Source: Glutinoglossum americanum (taxonomy: Eukaryota; Ascomycota; Geoglossomycetes; Geoglossales; Geoglossaceae). From it: DNA of 64,000 nt. The notes beneath the pieces are model-generated. The model saw only the letters and a program-made list of their open reading frames with translations, made no database searches and was not told the origin of the DNA. A program made the translations under genes and the position numbers. Location of the stretch: positions 25,360-89,359 of the forward strand of contig JAGHQL010000109.1 in NCBI GenBank assembly GCA_020080175.1, in the 5' to 3' direction. Position 1 is the stretch's first letter; each line of letters opens with the position of its first letter. This document shows positions 1 through 11,600 of the stretch, one piece after another.

Positions 1-2
1 AT

Positions 3-791
3 ATGAGCATCCTCTTTTCTCCCCGCCGAGGCAGCCTACGCCGTCGAAGCGGGTTTCCAAGTTACTCTTGGGCAGGCTGGCAGGGACAGGTGGCATGGCA
101 TATGGCACATTATGAGTGGCCAGAAGATGAGGATATCCCACTTTACGAGCCGCGAGGCCAGCAGCTGGATATTCGGGATTGGCTTAATCAGAAGACGTGG
201 ATTGTTTGGTATGAGACGAGCGGTACAGTGGGGATGAAGCCAGTTTGGGACTTGAGCATGCAAGAGAGCTTTGGCGGGTTTGCACCGATGGATATCTGCT
301 ATCGAGAAAGGCGTCATGAACACCCCAACGGCCGGCCGACCGTGCCGACAATCGATATCTCAGGAAAGCGACATCGCGAATATCCCATCCTGCAATTCTG
401 GACCACCATGGTCTACCTTTCCATCTCAGCCGAAAACGCCCTCCACCACGAACCAGCCGATTTGCAACAAGTCAAAATCCTCGCCCGAGACGATGCGTTT
501 TGCGGCTCCATGCTCATAGACGACGGCTCCTTGCTCACCGACGTCAGCAAGCCGCTCAGGTTTCTCGTGCTTTCCGAGAGCCGATACAGCATGGCAAACT
601 CCTGGATTCCCGATCGCGGGGGCAGAGATCCCGGCCTCGAGGACCCGACGGCATGCGATCTCTACTGGGTCATGCTCGTGGATTTGCGCGATGGCTTGTA
701 CGAGCGAAGGGGGTTGGGGCAGATTTATCAGAGTGCGGTCGAGCGGTCGTATTCCCCGGGCCCTGTTTGGGAGGAAATTGCTCTGGGGTGA
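3..791 (+). CDS. HET-domain (heterokaryon incompatibility) protein, C-terminal part, 5' end outside window
   Basis: The reading frame is open from the left edge to a TGA at 789-791, so only the 3' part of the gene is present. Near the visible start the residues PSYSWAGWQGQ match the conserved block that closes the HET domain (usually PSWSWAGW) in fungal incompatibility proteins. What follows is the variable C-terminal extension of this family. HET proteins trigger growth arrest or cell death when genetically different hyphae fuse. The internal ATG at position 4 should not be taken as the true start, because the essential HET N-terminal half lies to the left. I see no frame break in the visible part. 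A second HET fragment sits at the other end of the window (62.5 kb). The family is clear; the allorecognition specificity cannot be inferred. Confidence 0.8.
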   Translation: MSILFSPRRGSLRRRSGFPSYSWAGWQGQVAWHMAHYEWPEDEDIPLYEPRGQQLDIRDWLNQKTWIVWYETSGTVGMKPVWDLSMQESFGGFAPMDICYRERRHEHPNGRPTVPTIDISGKRHREYPILQFWTTMVYLSISAENALHHEPADLQQVKILARDDAFCGSMLIDDGSLLTDVSKPLRFLVLSESRYSMANSWIPDRGGRDPGLEDPTACDLYWVMLVDLRDGLYERRGLGQIYQSAVERSYSPGPVWEEIALG

Positions 792-1394
792 GATTCAGAC
801 CATGCTTGAAGAGGGTTGTTGGGGTTGGTGGCTCGCTCGGATTCGTCGTAACGGCTCGGACACAGGTTGCCTGTGTTGATATCGGTGTTAGTTTTGCTGG
901 AAGGGAACGAGACGCCGGCCATAAGTTTTAGCACTCCTGGCTGAGCGAGCCTAAAATTCAATAATGAAAGAACTCATATATAATTGGTCTTGCAGATTCA
1001 ATATTTTAAAGCTAACTGTAATATAAATCCTTGTCTTATTTACAAACCTTATCCTCAATTGATAAAAAAACCTATGTGATAGAAAGCCTTGGCTTAAATT
1101 CCAGCTTTTGTAGTTACATTCAGGCTACAATGTTTTACAAGTATAGCCTTTAGGTTCTTGGATATGCCAAAGCTGACATTTTTGACAGGCCTTGATTATA
1201 CAAAGGGAGCACACCTGAGTATCCTGCTATTTTCATGGGATCCTACGCTTAAGTAGGCCCTCCACACGTAATTCAAGTCGCCCCTTGGGTATAGCCCGAC
1301 TAGACGTACGGTAAAACCCCTATAGCGAGGTCCGCTACCCTTCGACGTGAATGTTGTGGCGGGTTGCCATCCTTTCTTCCCGTGATCTGGCGCT
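792..1394. other. Intergenic, convergent 3' regions of HET gene and YSH1
   Basis: About 600 bases without a credible coding frame between two convergent genes. The stretch 960-1200 is AT-rich and probably carries the 3' UTRs. No repeat or RNA gene was recognised. Confidence 0.6.
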
Positions 1395-4300
1395 TCAACC
1401 TATAACTCCCTTCCGTTGAGTCCACAATGGAGCTACAGTCTCTACTGCCCTCTCTACCACTACCCGAACCCTGTCCCTCAACAAAGAATACGAGCATTCA
1501 ACCTCTAGGGTCTCGAGCCACACCTTTGCGATGTGTTTGTCTACGCAAATCTCTACCCCAGGCACGGGAATACCGAGCCGGTGTAAGCGAACAAGCTCCT
1601 GTGCTTCTAGATCAGCCAAGTCTTCATCCTCGCTGGGGAGTTGTGAAGCCATTGTGGTATCTATATCCCCTGCTGTTGCTAGCGCTGCTTTTGTTTCTTG
1701 CCTCTGAATTTTAGGACGTTCGATGGGCGTGATGGAGTGCCCAAACTGGGATTCAAGAAACATGAGCACCCGTTCTAGGCGCTCCGTGATGGAGACGTTT
1801 GCGTGCGGATTTGTTTTCGGGGAATCGTCGTCATGTGCATGATGATTCTTGCTGGAGGAGTCTGGGGTCGAGGGAGGTATATGTTAGAGACTTGTGAAAG
1901 TGAGGTAAATTGGTTCACTTACATTTGACTGCTGCAGGACTGCTCTCAACGGTAAAGAGAACGGCCATTACGGCGTCAGCGATACCATCATTTAGCATGT
2001 TTCCCTCCCATTCCAGCTCCACATCGCCGTTAACATGGCACCTCACAAAAACGCATCCCATAACTAGTAAAGCTACACAGGTCCGGTCTACCTCGTCGTC
2101 GACCATTTCCTGATCACTAGAGGCCCCTGTACCCTTCACGCTCGCACCATTTGCTTTAGATTCGCCATTTTGCTTCAGCCCTTCATAAATCACCTCAACA
2201 CTGCCGAACATGCCCTCTAGAGCCCATTTGACAAGCCCAATCCCGGCAGCGCTTAAGGATAACTGCTGCTTGCAAGTGATCGTCGTAGTTGTCAAACCAG
2301 CATATTCTCTCAGATCTTCGGGGGCCATCAAGGACATCTTAAAGTCGTTTTGTACTAGGACCCCTGTGATAAGCTGCGCGTTGTCTTCTGCGCTGAAGAC
2401 GTTGCTGGGCGGGGGTAGCTGAGCAAGCTTGCCGACCACCTTTGCCGTTTTATCGGCTTTGAACGGAATCTTCAACTCTTCACAATTCTTAGGGCTGAAG
2501 ACCTTAGTTTTTTCTCTTTTATCAACATTAAGACTTAGCAGTTTCGATTTTAATCTCATCATGTTATGCTGCTCGCCGTGGACGAGAATCTGTGATCAAA
2601 TATGTTAGTTCATAGATCGCTGGTAGAGGCAGAGAAACTCACGACTACAGGAGAAGCGACTTCTTCGATGAATTCACGGTTCTCCTGGCCATCTACATGC
2701 GCGGCAAAACTGAACTCCTGGACTGTGCATCTCCTCGGTATCATAGTCTTTTCAGCTTCTCCACCTGCTACAGGGCCACGGCCTCTCCCTCCGGCCCCGC
2801 TCCCTCGAGTCATGATGGCTGGAATTGAGTCTGGCTCATTCATAATCTGTTTTGCCATTGTCCCTTCTACGGAATAACCCGTGACAATAACGCCATTTCT
2901 TGGATCTGGAGCCCATCTCTCCAGCAGCTCTCGGGAGACACCATTTTGGAGCATACCAGGGCTGGCAAGCATAACGCAGCCTCCCACATCATCGAAGCGG
3001 TCAAGATTTTTCAGACTCCTGATAAACTTGAAGTCCCAAGGACCTCCCTTTCCAACATTACCCGCCAGCTCCGCTTCTGCCATTCGCTCCCTGAAGAGTC
3101 TTTTAATGTTGTCGTTCATGGCTCCCACGTACGTCTGGTAAACCACCATACACTTCCTGGCAAGGTTTGATGCGTAGTATATTGGAACTTTTTGGAACTC
3201 AGGATGCCGAGTCCAATACTCGTCAAGGATTAGTAGCAACTCTTGGGCTCTTCCAAGAGCGAACACGGGCATCAATACTCTACCGCCACGATGTAGGATG
3301 CCGGTAATAGATTTCATTAGCGCTGCTTCTCGTTCTAGTCTCGGAATATGTGACGCAATTCCATAAGTACTTTCCGTGATCAGTACATCGATCTTGACGC
3401 CTTTTGGAACTTCGGCAGATATAAGATGTCGATCATCTTCCCTTGAATAATCACCAGTGAAAAGGATCTTAAGCCCCGCAATCTCAATAAGAAACATTGC
3501 CGCCCCCAGAACATGGCCAGCAGGATATGGGGTGATCCGAATTGAGGATATTGTGTGCGTGGTATGGTAGTCGATCGCTTCAATTTGAGAAAAGGTAGAC
3601 AAATGGTCAGCTTCGGTATACAGGGGGGCTTGCTGGTTGGTGCTGGAAGTGTTGCTAATGAAATATTTAGTAAGAGAACTGGCTAAAGCGAACGATAGTT
3701 CCTTACCCAACCCGAACGCTGTCTTGTATCAACCATTTATAGATAGCTTTTGTAGGATGCGTCATGAAAACCCGACCTTGAAAGTTGGTCTTTGCCATGA
3801 CATAAGGAAGTGATGCAGCATGGTCAACGTGGAAACTATAAGAGAGGGCGGTCAGTAACATCCACTACATTATGGGCAGCATGCATAGTGACAAGGCCAA
3901 TTCGGGTACCGCTGCACAAAGAGACATCATAGTCTGGGTAGAGGCAGCTTAGGGTTGGTGGAGAATTTATATTGTTCTTTCAGTACAGCAAGAAGTCATA
4001 GAATTAGATCATGAGGCGAAGTTGGATGGTGTCTCTTGCGGGGCAGAACATCTCACCCTAGCTCTCATTTGGATATGTATCCTCTATGAATAAGGGCTAG
4101 GAAAACGGGGGCGGCGATTCAGAAAGACTTTTCCTCCACGCGTAACGAGACTACCAAGGAGAGGTAGATTATCTATAGATATCGAGCGTAGCTTCTAAAA
4201 GGTCTACTTACTGGCTTATCAGAAGTACGTCGACCGTACTGAGATCGAAGTCATCATAGAAAGGAAGAGCCGCGAGGCCGTCGTATGCAGGGTGCATGCC

Positions 4301-4522
4301 GGCGTCGAGCTGAAGTATAATCAGTCTACCACGAACAACGCACATCGGTCTACGGTACCGGCTGATACATACCATGACTGTTTTGCCTTTGTATTGGAGA
4401 ATATGGCATGAGCGTCCAACTTCATTACCACCTCCGAGACAAAGGAACATTAGTTCTTCCGCAGGATCTACGGGATCTTCTGTAGCAGGCGATATCGCCG
4501 AGAGCTTTCGTTTTGCAGCCAT
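1395..4522 (-). CDS. ysh1: YSH1/CPSF73, endoribonuclease of the cleavage and polyadenylation factor
   Basis: Six exons: 4522-4373, 4309-4212, 3835-3707, 3654-2643, 2589-1923, 1861-1395. They join in frame to 840 aa, close to the family's usual length. The protein is the zinc-dependent nuclease that cuts pre-mRNA before poly(A) addition, in the nucleus. Metallo-beta-lactamase and beta-CASP signatures are visible: DAGMHP, the HxHxDH motif as HFHVDH (created across the exon 2/3 splice), [18 protein letters not shown], the RNA-metabolism block [19 protein letters not shown], and [14 protein letters not shown] near [17 protein letters not shown]. The last 300 or so residues are the CPSF73-100_C region. 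The start chosen is [12 protein letters not shown] at 4522; upstream in-frame codons are not needed. It is divergent from TAF4 with only 242 bp between the two ATGs. All introns have GT donors and AG acceptors. Confidence 0.96.
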
Positions 4523-4764
4523 TTTGGGACTGAAAGTGAATTCTAGTGAGATAGTAGTAGAGCAGGGGCGAGTTAGCTCTAACGGATCTTTGAGCCGCGC
4601 GCCCAATGCTCAATTAGTTTAGTGGTTTCTTATGTGTGGTAAAGTGGCGCAGTAGCACGTGACTCTGGCGAATTTGAGCAACTCCTTCTTGATCGGTTTA
4701 CTTCATAGAAACTGTCAACCTTCGAAGGATCTCATTGAGGGTCCCGTACGGGACTAGATTCATC
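4523..4764. promoter_or_regulatory. Shared divergent promoter of YSH1 and TAF4
   Basis: The 242 bp between the two start codons must hold both core promoters and 5' UTRs. It contains CACGTGAC at 4656-4663, which read on the minus strand is GTCACGTG and fits the RTCACRTG consensus of Cbf1-type bHLH factors. Occupancy is inferred only. Confidence 0.6.
4656..4663 (-). promoter_or_regulatory. E-box / Cbf1-like site (GTCACGTG)
   Basis: An exact match to RTCACRTG, roughly in the middle of the YSH1-TAF4 divergent promoter. bHLH factors of the Cbf1 type bind this element in fungi. A match of this length can occur by chance; its position is the main support. Confidence 0.4.
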
Positions 4765-6561
4765 ATGGCGCATCTCGCTGCAAGATCGATATCACCTCCA
4801 CACTCTTCACCATCGCCCTCAGCAAATCCTCCCGTCGGATTTCCTCCAGCTAAACGCCAACGACTGTCACCAAACCCATCCTCTCCATATGGACTGAGTC
4901 CTAACTCACCAAACTACTTCCCTTCAAATATTTCCTTGCCAGGAAGTGGCGCAGTTATTAACGGGGCAACGGCCATGTCACAGCCACAGCCAGCAGGAGC
5001 TATGGGCCCTCCATCTAAACCTATTGAAAAGGCTACAGATACCGCCGAACTAGCAGATGTCCTAGCGTCATCTGGCATCGATTTGAAGGACGAAGAAACT
5101 TTCCTCACATCCTCCTATAACACTGCTAATCGACAACTGAACAACGTTTCCTTCGTGGCGAATAGTGTATCGTTCAACTCTGCGAACTCGAGCCAATCAA
5201 CCCCTGGGACACTATCAGCAAGCAACAGCTTCAATAACAATACATCGTTTGGTTCCATAGGGGAAAGTGTATTAGCCATAACCAGCGCTCTTAGCGGGCC
5301 ACCTGCACCTTACAACTCGGCGGAGGAAATACTAAAGCAGGAGCAAAAGAAAGCAAACCGGCGTCAGATCGAGTCCAAGGCCTTTCACCTCAATGACCCT
5401 TTCCTGAGCGGAGGACCCCTCAAGAATAGAGTAGCTAGGAGGACATACGAGAATGGCTCGCGGTTGCCGCCTGAAGATGCGCACCATCAACCGCAACGTC
5501 ACGCCAGTACTACCATCACAGGACTGGACGGCTCAAAGGTTGTAGCCTACACGGGCACTATGGTTTCTGCCGACTCGACACTATCTGATATTCTGGCACT
5601 ATTGTCACTGGCCGCTGGGGAACGTATTCGAGGCCTGGTAGAGGATGCGGCTGCACTGGCCAAGGGGAGACAGACGGGTTCGCATGGTTTGGTCCCTCCA
5701 GAGTGGTCGGACATTGCTATTGGGCTAGGTGCGGAAGCAGCTATACCTACCTCTGCAGCAAACGTCAGAGGCGGCTGGGAGAGCGCGGTGAGCCCGCGAA
5801 CAAACCCCCTTAAACGTATGTGTTCAAACGAGGACTTCACAATGCAAATGCAATTCCCAGTGTGTTTTGGCTTACCTCACTTAGGCTCGTTTTCGTCGTC
5901 GAATAAGCTACCAAGTCTCGTGCCAGGAGCGACGGTACTTAATACCATTAGCTTTCCGAATGAGGTTGCGAAGTCTCTCAGGTCGCTTGCACAAAAGGAG
6001 CGGGATGCTGAAGAATCTTGGCTAAGCCGCCGATCTTCTAAACTCCAAAAGTTATCGAACCCTGCTGAAAGCGGCAACACGGGCTCAGCTGGACCTGGAA
6101 CCCCTGCGCCAGGATCACCAGCTCCTGGCTTACTTGGAGAGCGAGCCCCTGATATTGAATCTGGCAGAAAGGCATCCGCTAAAGAGCAGCGAAAGCAGCA
6201 AGCTTCCAAGCTTGAAGAATTCAACCAGCACCGTTCGGCGAACTCAACTGCTAACATGATGCTTGGAGGTGGTGGACTTTTTGGCAAAGGCAAAAAGAAA
6301 CAGTATGCCTGGATGACATCAGGTGGCATTGGATCTTCCCCGGGCTCCCCTAGGCTGAATACTGCAATGGCGGGGTCATCTGGTCTCGAGGGAGGGAGCA
6401 TTGCTGGCGGAACATTTAGTCCGGGTAAGAGAATTGGCGAATGGAGGGAAGATCGCGAAAAGGGTACAGGCATTCAGCTTCGTGACTGGATTAACGCCCT
6501 CGAAACGGACGGCAGAGAGAAGAAGGCACTAGTTAAAGCTTATGCCAGACTCAACCGATGA
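4765..6561 (+). CDS. taf4: TAF4, transcription initiation factor TFIID subunit 4
   Basis: A long frame with a TAF4 C-terminal domain. The block TDTAELADVLASSGIDLKDE (about residues 90-110) and the terminal WREDREKG...RDWINALETDGREKKAL are the conserved parts. Between them lie the histone-fold-linked region and a basic linker. TAF4 pairs with TAF12 inside TFIID and SAGA-like assemblies at core promoters. The N-terminal 80 residues are Ser/Pro-rich and disordered. I prefer the ATG at 4765 (MAHLAARSIS) over the one at 4735. An in-frame 69-nt intron at 5816-5884 (GTATGT...CACTTAG) is likely: removing it joins NPLKR to SFSSSNK and deletes an odd Cys/Met/Phe-rich stretch, leaving 575 aa. Unspliced, the frame also stays open, so retention would add 23 residues. 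Confidence 0.9.
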   Translation: MAHLAARSISPPHSSPSPSANPPVGFPPAKRQRLSPNPSSPYGLSPNSPNYFPSNISLPGSGAVINGATAMSQPQPAGAMGPPSKPIEKATDTAELADVLASSGIDLKDEETFLTSSYNTANRQLNNVSFVANSVSFNSANSSQSTPGTLSASNSFNNNTSFGSIGESVLAITSALSGPPAPYNSAEEILKQEQKKANRRQIESKAFHLNDPFLSGGPLKNRVARRTYENGSRLPPEDAHHQPQRHASTTITGLDGSKVVAYTGTMVSADSTLSDILALLSLAAGERIRGLVEDAAALAKGRQTGSHGLVPPEWSDIAIGLGAEAAIPTSAANVRGGWESAVSPRTNPLKRMCSNEDFTMQMQFPVCFGLPHLGSFSSSNKLPSLVPGATVLNTISFPNEVAKSLRSLAQKERDAEESWLSRRSSKLQKLSNPAESGNTGSAGPGTPAPGSPAPGLLGERAPDIESGRKASAKEQRKQQASKLEEFNQHRSANSTANMMLGGGGLFGKGKKKQYAWMTSGGIGSSPGSPRLNTAMAGSSGLEGGSIAGGTFSPGKRIGEWREDREKGTGIQLRDWINALETDGREKKALVKAYARLNR

Positions 6562-7392
6562 ATGGGAACTGAATGGGAACCGTTTGTGCATCTACGATTT
6601 TCCCGCTGGCTCATCTCTTTCATGTATTATTCCCATCAATTTCTTCCTCCTCAGTTATGGCGGTTGGAGAGATAGTCCTCATGGGAAGGCGTTTTCGGAG
6701 TGACCTATTTTCCAGATCATACAGGATTCTAATCGTGGTTTAAAAAAAAAAGGTCGGCCAATGGGGTTCCCAAAAGAACTCAATAGCTTTCAGCATTCAC
6801 TTGGTGTCTTAAACCTGCAGGAATCATAGTGCTGCCGGCTGTGGTTCGAGCCTGTTTGTAGCTTCAAAATTAATTTATTTGGCAACAGAGTGTCTCCTTT
6901 TCCATGTCATCCTTCTTCTGTTTTCTGCAAACCCTCAATGCTTACCATCAGTGCTGTGATGTGTGGGAGTTCTCTCCCCACCGCTTGTCAGAACCGAGGA
7001 TCTTAGGACATTCCAGGCCGAAGAAGCTAAGCCAGTTTTATCCCTAGCACCGGTTGTGGTATGTTCACCATTATCTAGCTCTACCGTATTCCTCTTTGCG
7101 GTCATATTAGGTCGATCTTGTATGGCTAGAGAGTGAGCTCCCTAGTGCAGGATGACGGGCTATCACATCTAACTTCACACCACGATTACTAAAATACAGT
7201 GTTCGGAATTGCTCACTGGGATTAACCGTCTACATAGACTACTCGGTGCTTAACAGCCAACGTTTCTACAATTTGAGCAACAAAAACATCAGGGCAGCCT
7301 CCGACTGTCAAAGAACACAATAATCCCCAAGAGGGGCAGAAAACAATTAATGAATGAATAGCTGGCTGCTTATACGGATTGCGATATCACAG
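6562..7392. other. Intergenic between convergent TAF4 and C2H2 gene
   Basis: About 830 bases without a supported gene. It must contain both 3' UTRs. A short A-run lies at 6742-6751. No repeats or RNA genes were recognised. Confidence 0.5.
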
Positions 7393-8694
7393 CTATACCT
7401 CTAACTCTGGTACATAGTCGTTGCGTCCCCCCCGCTTGCGGTGCGTCCTCATATGTTCTTTGAAGTTGTCACTCCGCGAAAACCGTTTCCGGCATTTCTC
7501 GACCTGACATTCATATGGCCTCTCTCGGGTGTGAACACGATCGTGCCGTTTGAGGTGTTCCTGGCGCTTAAAGCGTTGATCACACTTAGGACATTTGTGG
7601 TTGTTATCTTCTTTGCTGTATATTTTCGGAAGCCTACAAAGCTTGCCGCAGTCCTTGTTGCAGTGCTTGCCATGATGCTTGTTACATTGCAAGTTTCTAA
7701 CCTTTGCTCGATTTGCGCGCGTCAGGGTCGGCGATGTGAGTACAAACTCAGCTCTAGAAGTAGCATTTGAGTCTGCGTTTGCAGTCGGACTAACCGGTGT
7801 CGAAAGGACCATAGGGGTAGCGAACGGGCTGATATTCTCGAGCATATCATCGGTTGAGGCTGGGCTGTTTCCCCACAGCGACATGGGGAGCGCCATGCTA
7901 GCAGCAGATTGCGGCGTCGATGGTTCAGGACACTGCTGTGAGGGGAGCATCGTCAACGATGCCCTCTCATGCATAGGGGATGTATAGTTGCTCGTCGCCG
8001 GGGACGAGAGGCCCGCGCATACTCGAGATCGAGTGCTATATACGGCGGAAGGCATGACAGTTGCGGTTGAATCGAAGCCGCTTGTGATGCTAATATCTAG
8101 AGCATCGTTCTCGGAAATGTCACTGCTCCCCCCATTCATTGTTTCCCTCTTACAAGACGCAAAAGCGATATGCTCATACGAACGTAGCTGATAACCGCCA
8201 CGTTCGTGGGCACCGAGGAAGCCCCGAGAGAAAACTGCAGCGGAACAGTCCCTTTGGCCTTCCTCAGCGACTATAGGCGTACTGAACTGGTTCAGAACCA
8301 ACATGTTTGGAGTAACCGTCGATAGGAAATTATGGCTATCAGCTGTAGATAGCCCGATGGAAGCCGTTTCTCCGTATCCGGGTGTCGGCACAAATAGAGC
8401 AGGTAGCTGACGAGGTAGAGATTGAAACGGGTAGCGATTCAGCCCATGCGTATCGATGCTCGGTGGCATGCCGACTCTCTTCACCATCTCGTTGACGTCG
8501 GCCATACGGTAGTTGCGAGTAGTCCACAAGTCGAAGGCCAATGTACCGTCTGGGTCTTCCGTTAGTACAGCCTAGATTCCCAGCGGAGCGCCATACTAGA
8601 ACAGACAAAACAACCAAGCGCAGAGATAGCCCAAGAAGTAGCAGCATATATAACTCACTTTCTCAGCTTGGGCACAATGAGGGGTGGCCCAATG
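7393..8694 (-). CDS. BrlA-like C2H2 zinc-finger transcription factor (5' end unresolved)
   Basis: Two C-terminal C2H2 fingers are visible: CPKC-x12-H-x4-H carrying [10 protein letters not shown], then C-x4-C-x12-H-x3-H carrying FSRSDN, followed by [14 protein letters not shown]. The combination [10 protein letters not shown] / FSRSDN / KRGGRN-YV is that of the Aspergillus conidiation regulator BrlA. The first 270 residues are Ser/Thr/Pro-rich with no fold I recognise, plus a Cys/His cluster just before finger one. The main frame runs from 8541 downward but begins there with TTG, not ATG. A spliced upstream exon is likely: exon to 8656, intron GTGAGT...ATCTAG, then [16 protein letters not shown] in frame. 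The initiating ATG further upstream was not found, so the coordinate 8694 is only the edge of the supported frame. Orthology to BrlA is not proven. Confidence 0.72.
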
Positions 8695-11600
8695 CTACTG
8701 TTAGGAATGAATAACGACGGTCAATAAGGGGGATATACACAGTTAAGAATGACTTTGGGGCGCAGATCACAGCATGAGATCTCCAGCATTAATGAAAGTC
8801 AGCCGACACACCCGTTTTCATCTTGTCAAGCCTTCGACACCGCATCCTAGGACGTGTTTAATGCAAGGAATCTTCCTGGAATGTTGTCTGGGCTATACAT
8901 CTAGGAAGGGAGCTGTGTCTTATGAGACTGGTTGGTGTTCGCCGCGAGATGATCAAGCTTCTGACTCGGTTTCAAAGACCCAATTGTCGAATTGTGCCTG
9001 AAAGGTAGTCATATTCTGACGTTTCCGGCCAAGCGTGGTGGATAGTACATAGCACGTACGTTGGAGCCTCGGCCAGGTAGTTATGCAGGGGGGTTCTCAA
9101 TTGAGTCGAGGAGAGGGTATTATCCAAAACGGACTGGTGGCGGAGTGTCTGACAGTCGCTGAAAGCCAACCATTTTGCTGATGCCTTGCATATTTGTTCA
9201 ACGCTCTAGGCTGAATACCAGGACTCGTTTGTATGCACATTCACAGGTCGCTCTCTAGTATAGAACCGAACAGCCTCTACTTTCTCGAAATGGCTGGGAC
9301 AGGAAGTCTGGGAGTAGCCAGTGCACTGCGGCGAGGTTGTCGTCCTGGTCATTTTAGGCTACTCGGCACATTAACAATGGCATAGAAGGTCTTCCAGACA
9401 CTCAAGAGTCAGCCCCGACCGCGGTGGATCTTACGAAGAACAACCGGAAGGGAAGCTACGGGCTTGGTTCATAGCCGGTCCTGGCCGACTTCACAACTAC
9501 GCGTACGCTTGCACAGCGGGTCTACTTAACAGTAACTGCGGTCGGCATTAAGCAATTTCTGGATTTGCCTTCTCCGACTACCTCTGTTCCTGCATACTAG
9601 CCTCTCCTGGCGAAAATATAAACTCTGCGTAGCGAAACAATGCACGCTCCATATTCAGGTCACGCAACCCTACTCCCAAAGGAATGCATCCACTCCTAAG
9701 AAACGACTCCCACGTTCGTCCTCTGCGCATAGAAATTCTCTCGTTACCCTATATGATGGGGGAAACCTAAAGCACTCGGAGCCGGTGAGAGCCAATGAGA
9801 GTTAGCGATAGACTTTTGCCAAGGCATCTTTTCACCGGCACTACCGATAGTGGCGTTGATCTCTGTAGGGCTTTCTGCCACGGGTTGCAACTGACAGATA
9901 CACCCCCGTACTCTCGCTCAAAATCTCCAAATCAGATCCGATGGCATGCATGCAACCATGCCTCCCGCACAGACCTCTAGCCGACCATTCCGCAAACTCT
10001 TTCCTTGGCCTGGTTACACAGCAATACCTTGCGTTCAGTCTCAAAGAGAAATCTGAAATTTATCAACGAATCCATTCCAAGCCGTCACTCGGCGCCACAT
10101 TCCGGCGCCAGTGTCACACGGTGAGCTGAACTGGTCCGAATCAGACTTGGACATCCCGCAGATGTGCTCACATACAGTCCAACCTTGGCGGCTGTTGAAG
10201 CAGCCTGCGCGTGTGACGTTCTGCTTGTAATGTAGACAAGAGATTTTGAGACCCCAAAGCATATGGTAAGTCGTCGAGTAGTGGGTTCCACAATTGCAAA
10301 TCAGATCTGTAGGCGAGGCCTGCGGATGAGTGCTGCTCTCGAGATCGAGATGGCTGCTCACCTCAGTGATCAACCCGGAGTTGTGGAAAGGCGATACCGG
10401 TCGGAAATCTGGGCCCGAGAATGTAGCTAACTAACTTTGATCGAACTTGAGGCTGTTGAATCTGGACATTGTTGGTGACGGCACGAGTTTCACGAGTCTG
10501 CCAGAGAAAAGGAGTTCTGACCACTATTCAAGATATCTATCCACCCTGGAAAGGCAAGAGCGAGAAACCAACCTTTCAGATCATGACTCCAAGCAACCCG
10601 CTACGACGAATCAATTACAAGATGTCGGAAAACTATTGCTCGAGTCTGTTGGTATAGCTTGTGCTACGACTGGAATGTGCATTTTTTTTCTCTTGCAGGG
10701 GGCTGCATCATGGGAGCAAGCTCTTTTAGGCACCCCAACCAACACATTATCTCATGTACTACAAATCCACTGGGTGACACGGTCAGAGCTAAACCTCCAA
10801 GGGTAGGTTTTGAAAGATTTGATGCCAGATTCTTACCCTCTTGGAATCTAAGCGGATAGACAGGAACCTAAAGGATTCTACTGAGATCGAGGAATCCATT
10901 CTCGACCACGGTTGAGAACAGATCCGCGAATAAGAGGTCTTCCCATGGCTATGGCCGTGGAACTTGCTCCTGTACCTTAAGTACAAGGAAGCCAGATCGT
11001 GGATTCATTCAACGGTCACTACACCATTAATACAACACCAAGTCAGCTTCACCCAGGCGATTGGCTCTGTGCACTTGCCTCCCCCGCTTTGCTGCACTCC
11101 AACAGCCCTCAAGATACCTGGTAGATATGCTCCTTTGCGATAGGGTCATCTCTATTGATCCGCACCTGCGGAAAAAATTGGCTCATTTCTGGTACGTTGA
11201 TCTTCACGCCAGATTATGTGATCCATCACTAATAGAACCGACTTCACCGGGCAGGAGTCGTCAGAAGTCATCTGTTTTCCCCCGCTTCCTTCGTCGTATC
11301 TGCAATAAGACGAATCATGCATACATATATCTCCGTTCCAACCCACAATCTCAATCCCTGCCCAAACCAAGCATGCAAGATTACTATACCAGGGATCTCG
11401 ATTGGCGGCAGCTAGAAGAAGTACGTTCAAGTCGCTAGTAATATTGCAGCTTAATTGTTAATCGGGTCCCATCGCGATTTGCGTTCAAGCCCGAGCCTGC
11501 CACGAGTCGCTAGCGGCATAAGAACACAAGCCCGAGCCCTAAGGTTGTGCTACTCCAGAAAATTGGTCAGGGGAGCCACACGCCGCTCATGATTGATAAC

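Noticed and set aside
6841-6875. GGTTCGAGCC resembling a tRNA T-loop
   Set aside because: Flanking bases do not pair as a T-stem and no acceptor stem is present.
10447-10806. 119-codon plus-strand frame in the gene desert
   Set aside because: No motif, surrounded by equally long random frames on other phases.
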